Source: Fibrobacterota bacterium
GTDB taxonomy: Bacteria > Fibrobacterota > Chitinivibrionia > Chitinivibrionales > Chitinispirillaceae
Assembly (NCBI GenBank): GCA_023412475.1
Contig: JAEYNR010000039.1
Location: 35,512-99,511, forward strand
Reading direction: 5' to 3'
Length of the DNA: 64,000 nt
Below are positions 1-9,843 of the stretch, piece by piece. The translations under genes were made by a program, and so were the position numbers. Numbering within the stretch: the first letter of the stretch is position 1; the number at the start of each line of letters is the position of its first letter. The notes beneath the pieces are model-generated. The model saw only the letters and a program-made list of their open reading frames with translations. It had not been told where the DNA came from and did no database searches.

Positions 1-2
1 AC

Positions 3-416
3 ATTTTTGAAAATGTTGCTTTCTCATTAAGAGTAATTGGAAAGAAAGAAAGAGACATCAAAAAAAAAGTCTTTGAAGTCCTCTCTTTAACCGGTTTGAT
101 CCATAAGTGTTTTCATTTCCCCAATCAACTTTCTGGCGGTGAACAACAAAGGGTCTGTATCTCCAGGGCTATAGTCAACGATCCCTGGGTTCTTCTGGCT
201 GACGAACCTACTGGTAATCTGGATCTAGCTGTTTCCAAAGATATATTTTCTTTACTGCAAACCATAAACAGTTGGGGTACCACAATTATCATGTCAACAC
301 ATGATTTACATCTAATTGAGCCTTATCATTACAGACGTCTAGTTCTCTCCAGTGGCTCACTTATTAGTGGAGGGGATGCATCCGTTAAACCTAAATTCTC
401 GGGGAGTTTCCTATGA
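3..416 (+). CDS. FtsE/LolD-like ABC transporter ATP-binding protein, 5' end cut by window
   Basis: C-terminal part (about 137 residues) of an ABC ATPase. The frame is open from base 3, so the first in-frame start-like codon (TTG at 96) is internal and the gene begins outside the window. Visible are the ABC signature LSGGEQQRV, the Walker B LLADEPTGNLD and the switch histidine in MSTHD. The stretch IFENVAFSLRVIG just before the signature is typical of FtsE, the ATPase that pairs with FtsX in division; LolD and MacB-type ATPases look similar. No permease follows: the stop overlaps the next gene's ATG by 4 bp, so any partner must lie upstream or elsewhere. Walker A is outside the window. The family call is firm, the FtsE assignment likely. 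Confidence 0.85.
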   Translation: MFENVAFSLRVIGKKERDIKKKVFEVLSLTGLIHKCFHFPNQLSGGEQQRVCISRAIVNDPWVLLADEPTGNLDLAVSKDIFSLLQTINSWGTTIIMSTHDLHLIEPYHYRRLVLSSGSLISGGDASVKPKFSGSFL

Positions 417-1363
417 TGATTATTGTTACAGGATGTGCTGGATTTATCGGATATCACCTCTGCAGATATCTTCTTGACCAAAAACACAAAATAATTGGTA
501 TAGACAGTGTTAATGAATATTATGCCCCGGAACTAAAAAAAGCCCGACTTGCACAGCTCTTACCTTCGCCTGATTTCTCTTTCCATAAAGCCGATATTTG
601 CGACTTCCAATCTATGGAGAAGCTTTTTGATAGCTCTAATGCGGATATGGTCTGCCATTTAGCAGCTCAAGCTGGCGTAAGGTATTCTATTACTCATCCT
701 TTTGCCTATCAAAAGTCTAACAATGAGGGCTTTTTAAACATTTTAGAGCTTTCAAGAAGATACAAAGTTAAAAACTTCGTGTATGCGTCATCTTCTTCTG
801 TGTATGGAAAAAACTGCAAACTCCCTTTCTCAGAGGATGATCCTGTCGATCAACCGATCTCTCTTTATGCTGCTACCAAAAGATCAAATGAATTGACCGC
901 ATTCTGTTACAGCCATCTTTATAATCTTAACACATCGGGCCTGAGATTTTTCACTGTTTACGGCCCCTGGGGAAGACCTGATATGGCTTTATTTATTTTC
1001 ACAAAGGCCATCATTGAAAACCGGCCAATAGAAATTTTCAACAATGGAAAAATGTTGAGGAATTTTACTTATGTAGATGATATTGTAGACGGTATTGCAA
1101 GGGTACTTAACAATCCCAAACCTTGCGAGGTATATAATATTGGCAATGATAGAGCTGAGAACCTTCTCGATTTCATCTCCGAGATAGAAAACTGCATAGG
1201 CAAAAAATCTATTCGGAATTATCAACCGATGCAAATGGGAGATGTCCCTGCTACTGTAGCCGATATAAAAAAGATCCAGTCTCTGGGATATCAACCTAAA
1301 ACCAACATCGATAAGGGTATTAAACAATTTATAAACTGGTACCGCGATTATTACCGGGTTTGA
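413..1363 (+). CDS. NAD-dependent UDP-sugar 4-epimerase (UDP-glucuronate epimerase type)
   Basis: Extended short-chain dehydrogenase of 316 residues, the usual size for CapI/LspL-type UDP-glucuronate 4-epimerases. The Rossmann motif GCAGFIG is at residues 7-13, SSSSVYG holds the catalytic Ser region near 125-131, and the YxxxK pair is in YAATK. RFFTVYGPWGRPDMA is characteristic of the glucuronate epimerase subgroup. It would invert C4 of a UDP-hexuronate in the cytoplasm to supply an acidic sugar precursor. The start overlaps the preceding stop by 4 bp (ATGA) and GGGGAG lies 6 nt upstream. The next gene encodes a nucleotide-sugar 6-dehydrogenase, so the pair could act like TviB/TviC on UDP-GlcNAc/GalNAc uronates; the true substrate cannot be read from the sequence. 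Confidence 0.9.
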   Translation: MMIIVTGCAGFIGYHLCRYLLDQKHKIIGIDSVNEYYAPELKKARLAQLLPSPDFSFHKADICDFQSMEKLFDSSNADMVCHLAAQAGVRYSITHPFAYQKSNNEGFLNILELSRRYKVKNFVYASSSSVYGKNCKLPFSEDDPVDQPISLYAATKRSNELTAFCYSHLYNLNTSGLRFFTVYGPWGRPDMALFIFTKAIIENRPIEIFNNGKMLRNFTYVDDIVDGIARVLNNPKPCEVYNIGNDRAENLLDFISEIENCIGKKSIRNYQPMQMGDVPATVADIKKIQSLGYQPKTNIDKGIKQFINWYRDYYRV

Positions 1364-1445
1364 TAGTACTGTATCTCAACTTACGGCGAAAACCTGAGAG
1401 TATATTTACCTTCTGCCTAAATTTTAATTCATTCAAAGGAGTTGT

Positions 1446-2684
1446 ATGTACAATCCGAAGATTTGTGTTGTTGGATTGGGATATGTAGGTTTACCCCTGG
1501 CCGTAGAGTTAGCTAAGTATTTTAATGTTACGGGTTTTGATATTAATGAATCCAGAATTAACAACCTGGTTTCAGGCTTTGACCCTACCGGCGAAACAGA
1601 TAGCCAAACACTCAAATCTTCTACATTAAGTTATGCTTCTGATCCATCATTGCTTAAAGAAGCCGACTTTATAATAGTTGCTGTTCCTACACCCATCGAT
1701 GAGCATAAGTCTCCGGATTTGACCCCTCTTTACCGTTCATCAGAAACGGTTGGTAAAAACCTTAAGAAAGGCGCAATAGTAGTTTATGAGTCTACCGTAT
1801 ATCCGGGAGTAACAGAAGAAGAGTGTGTTCCAGTGCTGGAGCGATTTTCGGGAATGAAATGGAAAAAGGATTTTTTTGTGGGATATTCACCCGAGAGAAT
1901 CAATCCCGGTGATAAAGTGCATACAGTTTCTAAAATTACCAAAATTGTTTCAGGTGATTGTGCAGAAACCCTGGAAAAAGTTGCACATGTGTACGGTACC
2001 GCTGTTACGGCCGGTGTTTACAAAGCCTCTTGTATCAAAGTAGCAGAAGCAGCCAAAGTGATTGAAAATACCCAAAGAGACATCAATATAGCATTAATGA
2101 ATGAGCTGAAAATAATTTTTGATAAAATGAACGTTTCTACCAAAGAGGTGTTGCAGGCTGCTGGTACCAAATGGAACTTTCTCCCTTTTGAACCTGGTCT
2201 GGTTGGGGGTCATTGTATCGGTGTCGATCCTTATTATCTGGCTTATAAAGCTGAAGAAATCGGGCATCATCCACAGATAATCATGGCCGGAAGGCGTATT
2301 AATGATGCAATGGGCAGATATTTTGGACGGGAACTGATCAAGAAAATGATTCACAAAAGAATCACTATAATGAGTGCTGATGTGCTTATTTTGGGTATTA
2401 CCTTTAAAGAGAACGTTCCTGATATCAGAAACTCCAGAGTTATTGATATCATTAAGGAACTTGAGGATTTTGGAATTAATGTTCATGTGTGGGATCCTGT
2501 GGCAAACCCCGAAGAGGTAAAAAAGGAATATGGAATAGACCTTATTGAAAATGTTCATAATAAGACATTTGATTCTATTCTTTTAGCGGTAAAGCACAGT
2601 CAATTTATCAATATGAGTAAAGATGGTTTTCAGAAGTTACTATCATCTGACGGCTTATTTTATGATATTAAAGAGGTCTTATAG
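1446..2684 (+). CDS. tviB: UDP-N-acetylglucosamine 6-dehydrogenase (TviB/WbpA type)
   Basis: Nucleotide-sugar dehydrogenase of 412 residues. It has the N-terminal NAD motif VGLGYVGLP, the central segment VAEAAKVIENTQRD and the catalytic cysteine in GGHCIGVDPYYL. The phrases YESTVYPGVTEEECVP and YSPERINPGD are close to Salmonella TviB from memory. The enzyme oxidises C6 of a UDP-HexNAc to the uronate with two NAD+. A good ribosome site (AAAGGAG, 1435-1441) precedes the ATG. Together with the upstream epimerase it would provide UDP-GlcNAcA or UDP-GalNAcA for capsule or O-antigen. A UDP-ManNAc dehydrogenase (WecC) is the main alternative, but the spacing of motifs favours TviB. Confidence 0.9.
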   Translation: MYNPKICVVGLGYVGLPLAVELAKYFNVTGFDINESRINNLVSGFDPTGETDSQTLKSSTLSYASDPSLLKEADFIIVAVPTPIDEHKSPDLTPLYRSSETVGKNLKKGAIVVYESTVYPGVTEEECVPVLERFSGMKWKKDFFVGYSPERINPGDKVHTVSKITKIVSGDCAETLEKVAHVYGTAVTAGVYKASCIKVAEAAKVIENTQRDINIALMNELKIIFDKMNVSTKEVLQAAGTKWNFLPFEPGLVGGHCIGVDPYYLAYKAEEIGHHPQIIMAGRRINDAMGRYFGRELIKKMIHKRITIMSADVLILGITFKENVPDIRNSRVIDIIKELEDFGINVHVWDPVANPEEVKKEYGIDLIENVHNKTFDSILLAVKHSQFINMSKDGFQKLLSSDGLFYDIKEVL

Positions 2685-2685
2685 G

Positions 2686-5109
2686 ATGAATTCGAATTGG
2701 TTCTTTTTTCTTTTCTTTTTTTCTGTAGTTTCTCTTAATTACGGGCAAACTAAATCAAATGCAGATCTGCTTCTGCTTAAAAAGCTTGGGAGCAGTCTGC
2801 CAAAAGACAAGATTGAATATTCAGATGATGTCAATCGTTTATTGAATAGTTACACTACAAAAAATGATACAGCCGTAACAGACTCTACTGACAGTCTTTC
2901 AATCGATTCAACTGTTTCTAAAGATACTGTTAAGCTTTCGGTGTACCAGAAACTCATCAAAGGTGAAAACATTAATCCTGACAGTATGCTTACAGATATT
3001 AATATCTTTGGCTACGATCTTTTTAATAAACAGCAGCCCTCTACTTTTACTCCAACAGAGGCAGCTTCGGTTCCGGCAGATTACCCGATCAATGCTGGTG
3101 ATGAGATTAATCTTCTGCTATGGGGAAGAATAAATGAAGAATACAATTTAGAGGTCTCCAGAGACGGCACCATTAACATTCCCAGGATTGGACCGGTTTC
3201 TGTTGCCAACCAGACTTTTACAAGCATGAAAAAGAATATAACCGATAGAATTGAAAAAATCGAAGGCGTTAATTCCACCATTTCCATGGGAAAATTAAGA
3301 ACGATCGGTGTATATATTGTAGGTGAAGTAAAAACACCTGGTTTTTATACTGTTAGTGCTCTTTCAAATGTTACAAATGCACTCTTTTACGCAGGCGGGC
3401 CCACTCACAATGGCTCCCTGAGAAATGTTCAGTTAAAACGCAATGGCAAAGTTATTACCACAATTGATTTTTATGATTTTCTTTTATCAGGAAACGACCG
3501 CAGCAACCTTAGACTGCAATCAGGTGATGTTATCATGGTTCCTCTGATTAAAGAAATGGCCGCTGTTGTGGGTAACGTTAGAAGAAGTGCTTTGTATGAA
3601 TTAAAAGGGAAAGAAGATTTGCAAAGTATTATCGGACTGGCTGGCGGTATAACTCCTGCTGCCTGGGTAAACAGAATCCAGATTGAACGCTACTTCAACA
3701 ACAGCAAAAAAATTGTTCTGGATATCGATTCTATGAGTCAGAAATTTGCGAACTTCGAAATCATTGATGGTGATATAGTTAAAATATACCCGGTCCTGGA
3801 AAAAGATAAAAATGCTGTTTATCTCAGTGGAAACATTTTGAGGCCGGGCAAATATGAGTTCCGTGAAGGAATGAAGATTACTGATATTATCCCCAATTAC
3901 CACAGTCTGCTTCCGGAAACTTATTTCGAGTATGCTATCATATTACGGCAGGAACCTCCTTCATTTTTAAACCGAATCATAGCATTTGATCTTAAACAGA
4001 TACTCGAAAACCCAGATTCTCACCATAACATTCTTTTACAGGAAAGAGACCAGATCGTAATCTATGACAGAGATTTTTTTGAGCCTGATCGCTCCATTTC
4101 CATTGAAGGTGCGGTAACAAAAGAAGGAAAATATAAGCTACTAAACAATATGAAAATACGTGATCTGATTCTTCAGGCCGGTGGACTAAGTGATGAAGCA
4201 AGTAATAATCGAGGTGAATTGTATAGAAGGGTCTCTATTAACAATGAGTCTATATCAATAGAAAAATTGGATTTTTCTATTGATAAGGCTATGACAGATG
4301 ATCCTCAGCACAATCTAGTTTTACAAAAATCAGATCGTGTTTTCATCAGAAGTAAAAAGGGATGGGAGGATGAGCGAAAAGTAACCTTGTCAGGGCAGTT
4401 TGTTTACCCTGGAACTTATGTCCTCTTCGAAAAAGAAACTCTCGGTGATTTAATAAAAAGAGCTGGCGGTTATAAAGATGATGCATATCTTGCTGCTGCA
4501 GTTTTTAGCAGACATTCTATCGGTGAACTGCAGAAAAATTATGCCCAGGAGTACTCTAAACAGACAGAAATGGAGATCCTTAATTTATCCTCAGATGCTG
4601 CCGGAAAACTTGATCCTGAGTTGGTCAAGCAGATAACCAATCAACAATTATCCTTAACGAAAAAAAGTGACGAGAAAATTGTGAGTGGAAGAGTTATTAT
4701 TGATCTAAATAATGAAAACAACTATGGTGACTTCTTCTTGGAAGATGGTGATGAATTGCATGTTCCCAGAAACAGCAACATCGTTTCTGTTGTAGGTGAA
4801 GTATTTAACCCTTCCACTTTTAAATTCGAAGTGCATAACAGTAAAGTCTCAGATGTCATCGAAACAGCAGGTGGAATGAAGAAAAATGCTGATAAGAGGC
4901 GAATCTACATTATAAAAGCTAATGGTAAGATTGTGACAAATAAAAGTATTAAAATTCTTTCCAGTAATCTGGAACCTGGAGATGCTGTTGTAGTTCCACA
5001 AAGAATTAAATATTCTAAAGGATTTGGCGAATCTATCAAAACAGTTTTTGAAACCCTTGGGGCCCTTACTACTGTTATTACTCTGATTATTGCTTTGAAG
5101 TCTTTGTGA
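2686..5109 (+). CDS. SLBB-domain polysaccharide export outer-membrane protein (Wza-like)
   Basis: Long periplasmic/outer-membrane polysaccharide exporter of 807 residues from the ATG at 2686; the frame is open further upstream but only inside the previous gene. A hydrophobic signal peptide (residues 4-18) ends near NYG. A Poly_export domain (YPINAGDEINLLLWG onward) is followed by six SLBB-type segments, each opening with a GxVxxPGxY-like strand (for example VGEVKTPGFY, SGNILRPGKY, EGAVTKEGKY, SGQFVYPGTY, GEVFNPSTF). E. coli Wza is about 380 residues with fewer SLBB repeats, so this is an extended form. A hydrophobic stretch at the C-terminus (ALTTVITLIIALKSL) may be a membrane anchor. One base separates it from the dehydrogenase gene, so it belongs to the same operon. 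Confidence 0.9.
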   Translation: MNSNWFFFLFFFSVVSLNYGQTKSNADLLLLKKLGSSLPKDKIEYSDDVNRLLNSYTTKNDTAVTDSTDSLSIDSTVSKDTVKLSVYQKLIKGENINPDSMLTDINIFGYDLFNKQQPSTFTPTEAASVPADYPINAGDEINLLLWGRINEEYNLEVSRDGTINIPRIGPVSVANQTFTSMKKNITDRIEKIEGVNSTISMGKLRTIGVYIVGEVKTPGFYTVSALSNVTNALFYAGGPTHNGSLRNVQLKRNGKVITTIDFYDFLLSGNDRSNLRLQSGDVIMVPLIKEMAAVVGNVRRSALYELKGKEDLQSIIGLAGGITPAAWVNRIQIERYFNNSKKIVLDIDSMSQKFANFEIIDGDIVKIYPVLEKDKNAVYLSGNILRPGKYEFREGMKITDIIPNYHSLLPETYFEYAIILRQEPPSFLNRIIAFDLKQILENPDSHHNILLQERDQIVIYDRDFFEPDRSISIEGAVTKEGKYKLLNNMKIRDLILQAGGLSDEASNNRGELYRRVSINNESISIEKLDFSIDKAMTDDPQHNLVLQKSDRVFIRSKKGWEDERKVTLSGQFVYPGTYVLFEKETLGDLIKRAGGYKDDAYLAAAVFSRHSIGELQKNYAQEYSKQTEMEILNLSSDAAGKLDPELVKQITNQQLSLTKKSDEKIVSGRVIIDLNNENNYGDFFLEDGDELHVPRNSNIVSVVGEVFNPSTFKFEVHNSKVSDVIETAGGMKKNADKRRIYIIKANGKIVTNKSIKILSSNLEPGDAVVVPQRIKYSKGFGESIKTVFETLGALTTVITLIIALKSL

Positions 5110-5267
5110 TGGAAATTAAGATTACAAATGCAAAACACTAAAAATCAGTATGCTGTAATAGCCATTGAACACTGTTAAAAGATATTAAAATGGCGGTATT
5201 CTGAATTGGGATAGAAGTAATTTGACACTACAGCATCTTTTTAGATCAGATGTTTCTAAGGTAACTT

Positions 5268-6392
5268 ATGAAGATTATACATATTATTCAAGGTGGTGTT
5301 GGTGGAACTCTTGAATATTTAAAACTTTTGATTCCAAGGCTTGAAAATCATGGCTTTGAAAACAAAGTTATCTGCCACAGTGAAATTAGTGAAGAACTGA
5401 ACAAACTCTGCATTAAAACTTTTACAATTGATATGAGTAGAGAGATATCTCTGAAAGATGATTCGATTTCTTTAATTAACATCTACAAGGTTTTAAAATC
5501 ATATAAACCTGATATATGCTATCTTCATAGCTCAAAAGCCGGAGCACTAGGTAGACTCGCCTGTTTTTTTACCAGAACTAAATGTATATATAATCCACAC
5601 GGCTGGTCTTTTGCAATGAAAACAGGTTATAAAACTAAATTATTATATATCTTCATTGAAAAATTATTATCTCTTCTCTGCAGCAGAATTATTTTGATTT
5701 CTGATGCTGAAATGTCAATTGCCAAGCTTTATAATATTGCTCCTGAAAACAAATTTAATACCATTTACAACGGCATTGATATCAATAAATTTTCTAATGC
5801 ATTGGCTGTAGACCGCAAGTCAGTTTTAGATTCAAATGATAAAAACGTAGTAATCGGTATGGTGGGCAGGCTTACTGAACAGAAGGATCCGCTTAAATTT
5901 ATTAGAATTTCAGCGGAAATTTTGAAAGTAATTAAAAATGCAAAGTTTATCCTGGTTGGTGATGGAAACCTGCGTGAAAAAACTTTAAATTTAGCAAAAG
6001 AATTAGGTGTATCAGATAATCTGGTTTTAACTGGATGGGTAAAAAACCCGGAATCCTATATTAAAGCTTTTGATATTGCTGTACTGACATCCAGGTGGGA
6101 AGGTTTTGGACTGGTATTGGCTGAATATATGGCTGCAGGTAAACCAATTGTTGCTTCGAACATTGATGGGATTCCAAATGTGATTACCGATAGATTTGAT
6201 GGTTTGCTGGCTGCACCTGGAGATGTCAATGATTTCGTATCTAAGATTCTATCAATAATTAGCGACAAAAAGTTGTCAGACAAGCTTGTTCAAAATGCAA
6301 TAAACACTGTTAAAACCAAATTTTCAGTCGATAGGGTCATAATCGAACATGCGCAATTATTTGATAAAATTATAAATAAAAAGGAGCCTTAA
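5268..6392 (+). CDS. Glycosyltransferase family 4
   Basis: GT-B fold glycosyltransferase of 374 residues. The N-terminal acceptor half begins with MKIIHIIQGGVGGTLEYL, where the glycine-rich loop is typical of GT4. The C-terminal donor half has GMVGRLTEQKDP, the sugar-nucleotide strand LVGDGNLRE and the E-x7-E-type motif in WEGFGLVLAEYMAAGKP. It would transfer a sugar from a nucleotide donor to the growing lipid-linked glycan on the cytoplasmic membrane face. The 158-bp gap before it and the following glycosyltransferase suggest the same rightward unit. AAGGTAACTT just upstream is a modest ribosome site. Donor and linkage cannot be inferred. Confidence 0.9.
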   Translation: MKIIHIIQGGVGGTLEYLKLLIPRLENHGFENKVICHSEISEELNKLCIKTFTIDMSREISLKDDSISLINIYKVLKSYKPDICYLHSSKAGALGRLACFFTRTKCIYNPHGWSFAMKTGYKTKLLYIFIEKLLSLLCSRIILISDAEMSIAKLYNIAPENKFNTIYNGIDINKFSNALAVDRKSVLDSNDKNVVIGMVGRLTEQKDPLKFIRISAEILKVIKNAKFILVGDGNLREKTLNLAKELGVSDNLVLTGWVKNPESYIKAFDIAVLTSRWEGFGLVLAEYMAAGKPIVASNIDGIPNVITDRFDGLLAAPGDVNDFVSKILSIISDKKLSDKLVQNAINTVKTKFSVDRVIIEHAQLFDKIINKKEP

Positions 6393-6405
6393 CTGTAGAT
6401 TCACC

Positions 6406-7455
6406 ATGACAGAAACTGATTCATTTTATAAGCCATCTATGGTATCGCCTCTTGTTTCTTTCATTATTCCTGTTCGTAATCTTGAATATCTCCTTGATAG
6501 GTGCATTCAATCAATTCTGAATCAAAACTACTCCAATTATGAAATTATTGCAGTAGAAAACGGCTCCACTGATTCAACATGGGAAATTCTTCTCTCCTTA
6601 TCAAAAAATGATAATCGAATAAGACCGTTTCAACTGACTAACATTGTTGGAGTTTCTGCCGCCAGAAATTTCGGCTTGGAAAATGCGAAGGGTGAATATG
6701 TTTGCTTTGTAGATGGCGATGATTTTATTTACCCTGATTTTATAAAACTTATGATTGAGCCTTTGATTAATAACCAAGCAGATTTTTCCATCTGTGATAT
6801 TACCTATGATGGTAAAAAGAGAGGCAATCGAGCCTTTCCAAAAAACCGGTTTGATTTTTCATCTGAATCCGACTTTATACTCGGTCTAAGGCTTAGTGCA
6901 GGCTCTTCCTGTGCCAAAGTTTTCAAAAGTAATTTACTTGGTTCTACAAAATTTCCAGCTCTTTCTATAGGTGAAGACAGCCTTTTCATGCTCGAAATTT
7001 ATTCAAAAAAACCAATACTTCATTATGTTCCCTACATTGGATATTTCTACTATCAGAATCCATCTTCTGCTACTCATGATCTTACAGAATCAAAAATTAA
7101 TTCCAATTTCTCTTTTTTTAAACATGGTAAAACTATTTTACAGGATTATGGACTTTGGCAAATCGCTGGAAATTACTGGAAGACTAGAGCCAAAACAAAC
7201 TCAATAGAACGTTTTCAAAAGATTAAAAATCGTAATCTTAAAGTTTACTGGAAAAAAAGCTTCATTTCATTTTTGAAGAGTGATTTTTTTGATAACAGCT
7301 TAATCAAGCAATTGGTTATTGTCGCATTTAAAATTTCTCCTATATTTTTATTGGAGTTTATTTTTTTAATGCGCTCTATAATATTTAACGTTGCCCGTTT
7401 CTTTGTTAATCAAAAGAGCAATGTTACAAGGAGATTAACTGGAAGATTGAATTAA
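6406..7455 (+). CDS. Glycosyltransferase family 2
   Basis: GT-A glycosyltransferase of 349 residues. Residues 12-120 hold the GT2 core: VSFIIPVRN, the EIIAVENGSTDSTWE nucleotide-binding stretch, AARNFGLENAKGEY and a DxD-type motif in FVDGDDF. The C-terminal 100 residues are basic with a hydrophobic segment (QLVIVAFKISPIFLLEFIFLMRSII), suggesting membrane association. An alternative start is the ATG at 6439 (MVSPLVSF), immediately before the first strand; the 33-base longer form is kept because both lack an ideally spaced ribosome site. The 3' end overlaps the convergent glycosyltransferase by 21 bp, marking where the two opposing halves of the polysaccharide locus meet. Confidence 0.9.
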   Translation: MTETDSFYKPSMVSPLVSFIIPVRNLEYLLDRCIQSILNQNYSNYEIIAVENGSTDSTWEILLSLSKNDNRIRPFQLTNIVGVSAARNFGLENAKGEYVCFVDGDDFIYPDFIKLMIEPLINNQADFSICDITYDGKKRGNRAFPKNRFDFSSESDFILGLRLSAGSSCAKVFKSNLLGSTKFPALSIGEDSLFMLEIYSKKPILHYVPYIGYFYYQNPSSATHDLTESKINSNFSFFKHGKTILQDYGLWQIAGNYWKTRAKTNSIERFQKIKNRNLKVYWKKSFISFLKSDFFDNSLIKQLVIVAFKISPIFLLEFIFLMRSIIFNVARFFVNQKSNVTRRLTGRLN

Positions 7456-8436
7456 TTTTATCAGTTGATCTTTTCCATACTGTGCATCAAAAGGGTTTTG
7501 AATCCTTTTAATTTTCCTGTTACGCACAGCTTCCGCAATTTTTCCATAATCTTTAAATTCAAAAAGGTTTTCCTGAGGAAGAATAAATTTATTTACATTC
7601 ATATTATAAGCAATACAAAGACAATTTGCTTCCATAGCTTCTAGTAATACCATTGGCATCATCTCATAATTATTCCATGAGGGAAAAAAGAAAAATTGCA
7701 CACCATTTAAAATCGATATTACATCATTTTGAAAACCACAATAATAAACAGCCCCTTCCAAAAGTGTTTTATTTCTTTCATGAAATCGTTGTACTTCTTC
7801 TCTTTCTGGACCATCACCAATGTATAAATAACAATAATCTTTTGTACCAAGCACTTTAGCGAGCTCTAATAGGTGTACTGAATTTTTACCTTTTTTCATT
7901 CCCCCAGCAAAGGCAATTATTTTTCTTTTTCCAGACCAATTTCTTATTTTTTCATTTAATACATTATCTTGCATCATTTCATGATCTATATAATTGCTTA
8001 TATAGAATAATTTTCCAGGGAAGATCTTCTCTGCGGTATCCCTTTCAGCAGGAGTAATCAGTACCGCTTTTCTTATAAATACACGCAAAACCATAAAAAT
8101 TGTTTTGGTTAACGAAGTATATTGAAAATGTCTCACGTATATGATTTTTACCCTATTGAAAAAGAATATCTTTAGTAAGCAACATATCATTATTGTTTTT
8201 GTTGTATGACAAAAGAATAAACATTCTTTTTTTATTATCTTTTTTAGAAGATTGAAAAACATTATTACGTAGTTTTTAAACAAAATAACATTCTTTTCAT
8301 TTTCTCTTTCAGGATCCTTAATAGCATAAACAAATGAATAAACACCCTTCATTTCATTCAATGTATCCTGGTAGGTTAAGGCAACCCGTTCTGCACCGCC
8401 ATATCGAAATCGGTCTAGAAGATGAATACAGATCAA
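7435..8436 (-). CDS. Glycosyltransferase family 4
   Basis: GT-B glycosyltransferase of 333 residues, last gene of the leftward operon. It opens with HLLDRFRYGGAERVAL, a typical GT4 acceptor loop, and has the donor-site segments IAFAGGMKKGKNS and YIGDGPEREEV plus a late E-x7-E-like region in MMPMVLLEAMEANC. The start is TTG at 8436, overlapping the stop of the preceding polymerase gene by 4 bp (TTGA), with AAGGTG just upstream, consistent with translational coupling. The protein is lysine- and phenylalanine-rich, as is common in AT-rich O-antigen genes. Specificity is unknown. Confidence 0.88.
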   Translation of the reverse strand: MICIHLLDRFRYGGAERVALTYQDTLNEMKGVYSFVYAIKDPERENEKNVILFKNYVIMFFNLLKKIIKKECLFFCHTTKTIMICCLLKIFFFNRVKIIYVRHFQYTSLTKTIFMVLRVFIRKAVLITPAERDTAEKIFPGKLFYISNYIDHEMMQDNVLNEKIRNWSGKRKIIAFAGGMKKGKNSVHLLELAKVLGTKDYCYLYIGDGPEREEVQRFHERNKTLLEGAVYYCGFQNDVISILNGVQFFFFPSWNNYEMMPMVLLEAMEANCLCIAYNMNVNKFILPQENLFEFKDYGKIAEAVRNRKIKRIQNPFDAQYGKDQLIKLIQSSS

Positions 8437-9842
8437 AACACCTTCTTTTCTTGATATTTATCTATCACAACTTGGTCTTTATTATTGTTATTTTTAAAAA
8501 TCGGACCAATGATAATTGTTGCTGACAACAAAAACCACTGATTAAGATATTCAACAAATCCAAAAGAAAAACATAATAAAAAATTAGTCATCCATAAAAA
8601 TATCGCTTCTCTTTGCCATTTAAGAAGATGCCTCTTTTTATATCGATATTTTAAATAAATAATTAACAATCCTGCGAAACTAAAAATGATCCACGTTATT
8701 CCAAAATCTGCTAAATATCGGAAAAAATGGGATTGAATATTGGATCTTTCTCTTGATGTCTCTGATGTCATTCCCCACTTTGGAAGATAATCATAAACTA
8801 TATACTTTTCATTCGAAAAACCTACTCCTAAGGGATTATCCTTAAACAGATTTAATGCTCCTGCAATGGACCCAATTCTTGTAGATGATGATATATCTTT
8901 ATTACTCTTGAACAAAAACACTCGATTAACAATTCGATAATATGTTTCGTAATAAGTTACAAAAATATAAATAAATCCTACACAAATTATCAGCACAAAA
9001 AGAAGCCTTTTTAGCGTTAACCTTTTTCTAAAAGAAAAGGAAAATATGAATAGCACATTTATTGAGGCAATTATGTAAGAAGTTGTGGAAAATGAAAATA
9101 TTAGACATCCGAACGAAAGCACTATCATAAGAAGATCAAATATTTTTCCGAATGAATAATATCCATTGAGATAACGGCATAAGACAAATGGAAATACATA
9201 CAACAAAAAAAAAGTAGATAAAACAGCAGGCTCATGAAACGTACCTTTAACTCTGAATTCCATTAAAGCATTTGACTTTAATTGAGCAATTCCAGTCCAA
9301 CTTCCCTCTATATATTTGTATAAAAATGAAGAATAATATTCTGAAATGACATTTTTGATACCTAATATAAGTAATATTTGTATTATAGAAACTATAATAA
9401 CAATCACAACAGGAATCATAATAAAAAGAAAAAGCCTTTTCTGGCTTATCCTATTCACTGTATATTGAATGCCACAGAGTGGAATCAGTATGAACGCAAA
9501 AAATTCTACTGCCAGTTTTATTGAAGATAATATCCCGTTTATTTCAAACTTTAAAGATGCTAATGCGACACTAACCCAATTACAAGTAATAAAGATTAAT
9601 GCTATAAATAAAGTTACTTTAAATTTCTTTACAGCATCTTTACGCAGAGTGCATATACAGACAGTACCTAAAGCAAAGAAATATATTCTGGCAAGATCCT
9701 GGAATTGGATTTTATTAAGAAAAACATTAGGAAAAGCACAAAAAGGTATCAGTAAGAATGGAACAACATAAAACCACTCTTTGGATATAGCAAATAAAGA
9801 CTTACTTTTAACAGCTTCTTGTTTTGAAACATTGTGTATCAC
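8433..9842 (-). CDS. O-antigen polymerase/ligase family membrane protein (Wzy-like)
   Basis: Integral membrane protein of 469 residues with about ten to twelve hydrophobic segments spread along the chain and a large loop around residues 310-380. The loop carries SSTRIGSIAGALNLFKDNPLGVGFSNEKY, in shortened form the SR-x-GS...PL-GxG pattern seen in Wzy and WaaL families. Such proteins join repeat units, or ligate glycan to lipid A core, on the periplasmic side. Position among glycosyltransferases, with a Wzz-like protein at the head of the operon, favours the polymerase role. The start is GTG at 9842, one base after the previous stop. Confidence 0.82.
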   Translation of the reverse strand: MIHNVSKQEAVKSKSLFAISKEWFYVVPFLLIPFCAFPNVFLNKIQFQDLARIYFFALGTVCICTLRKDAVKKFKVTLFIALIFITCNWVSVALASLKFEINGILSSIKLAVEFFAFILIPLCGIQYTVNRISQKRLFLFIMIPVVIVIIVSIIQILLILGIKNVISEYYSSFLYKYIEGSWTGIAQLKSNALMEFRVKGTFHEPAVLSTFFLLYVFPFVLCRYLNGYYSFGKIFDLLMIVLSFGCLIFSFSTTSYIIASINVLFIFSFSFRKRLTLKRLLFVLIICVGFIYIFVTYYETYYRIVNRVFLFKSNKDISSSTRIGSIAGALNLFKDNPLGVGFSNEKYIVYDYLPKWGMTSETSRERSNIQSHFFRYLADFGITWIIFSFAGLLIIYLKYRYKKRHLLKWQREAIFLWMTNFLLCFSFGFVEYLNQWFLLSATIIIGPIFKNNNNKDQVVIDKYQEKKVF

Positions 9843-9843
9843 A

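Noticed and set aside
2623..2685. Upstream extension of the SLBB exporter
   Set aside because: It lies inside the dehydrogenase gene; the signal peptide begins at the ATG at 2686.
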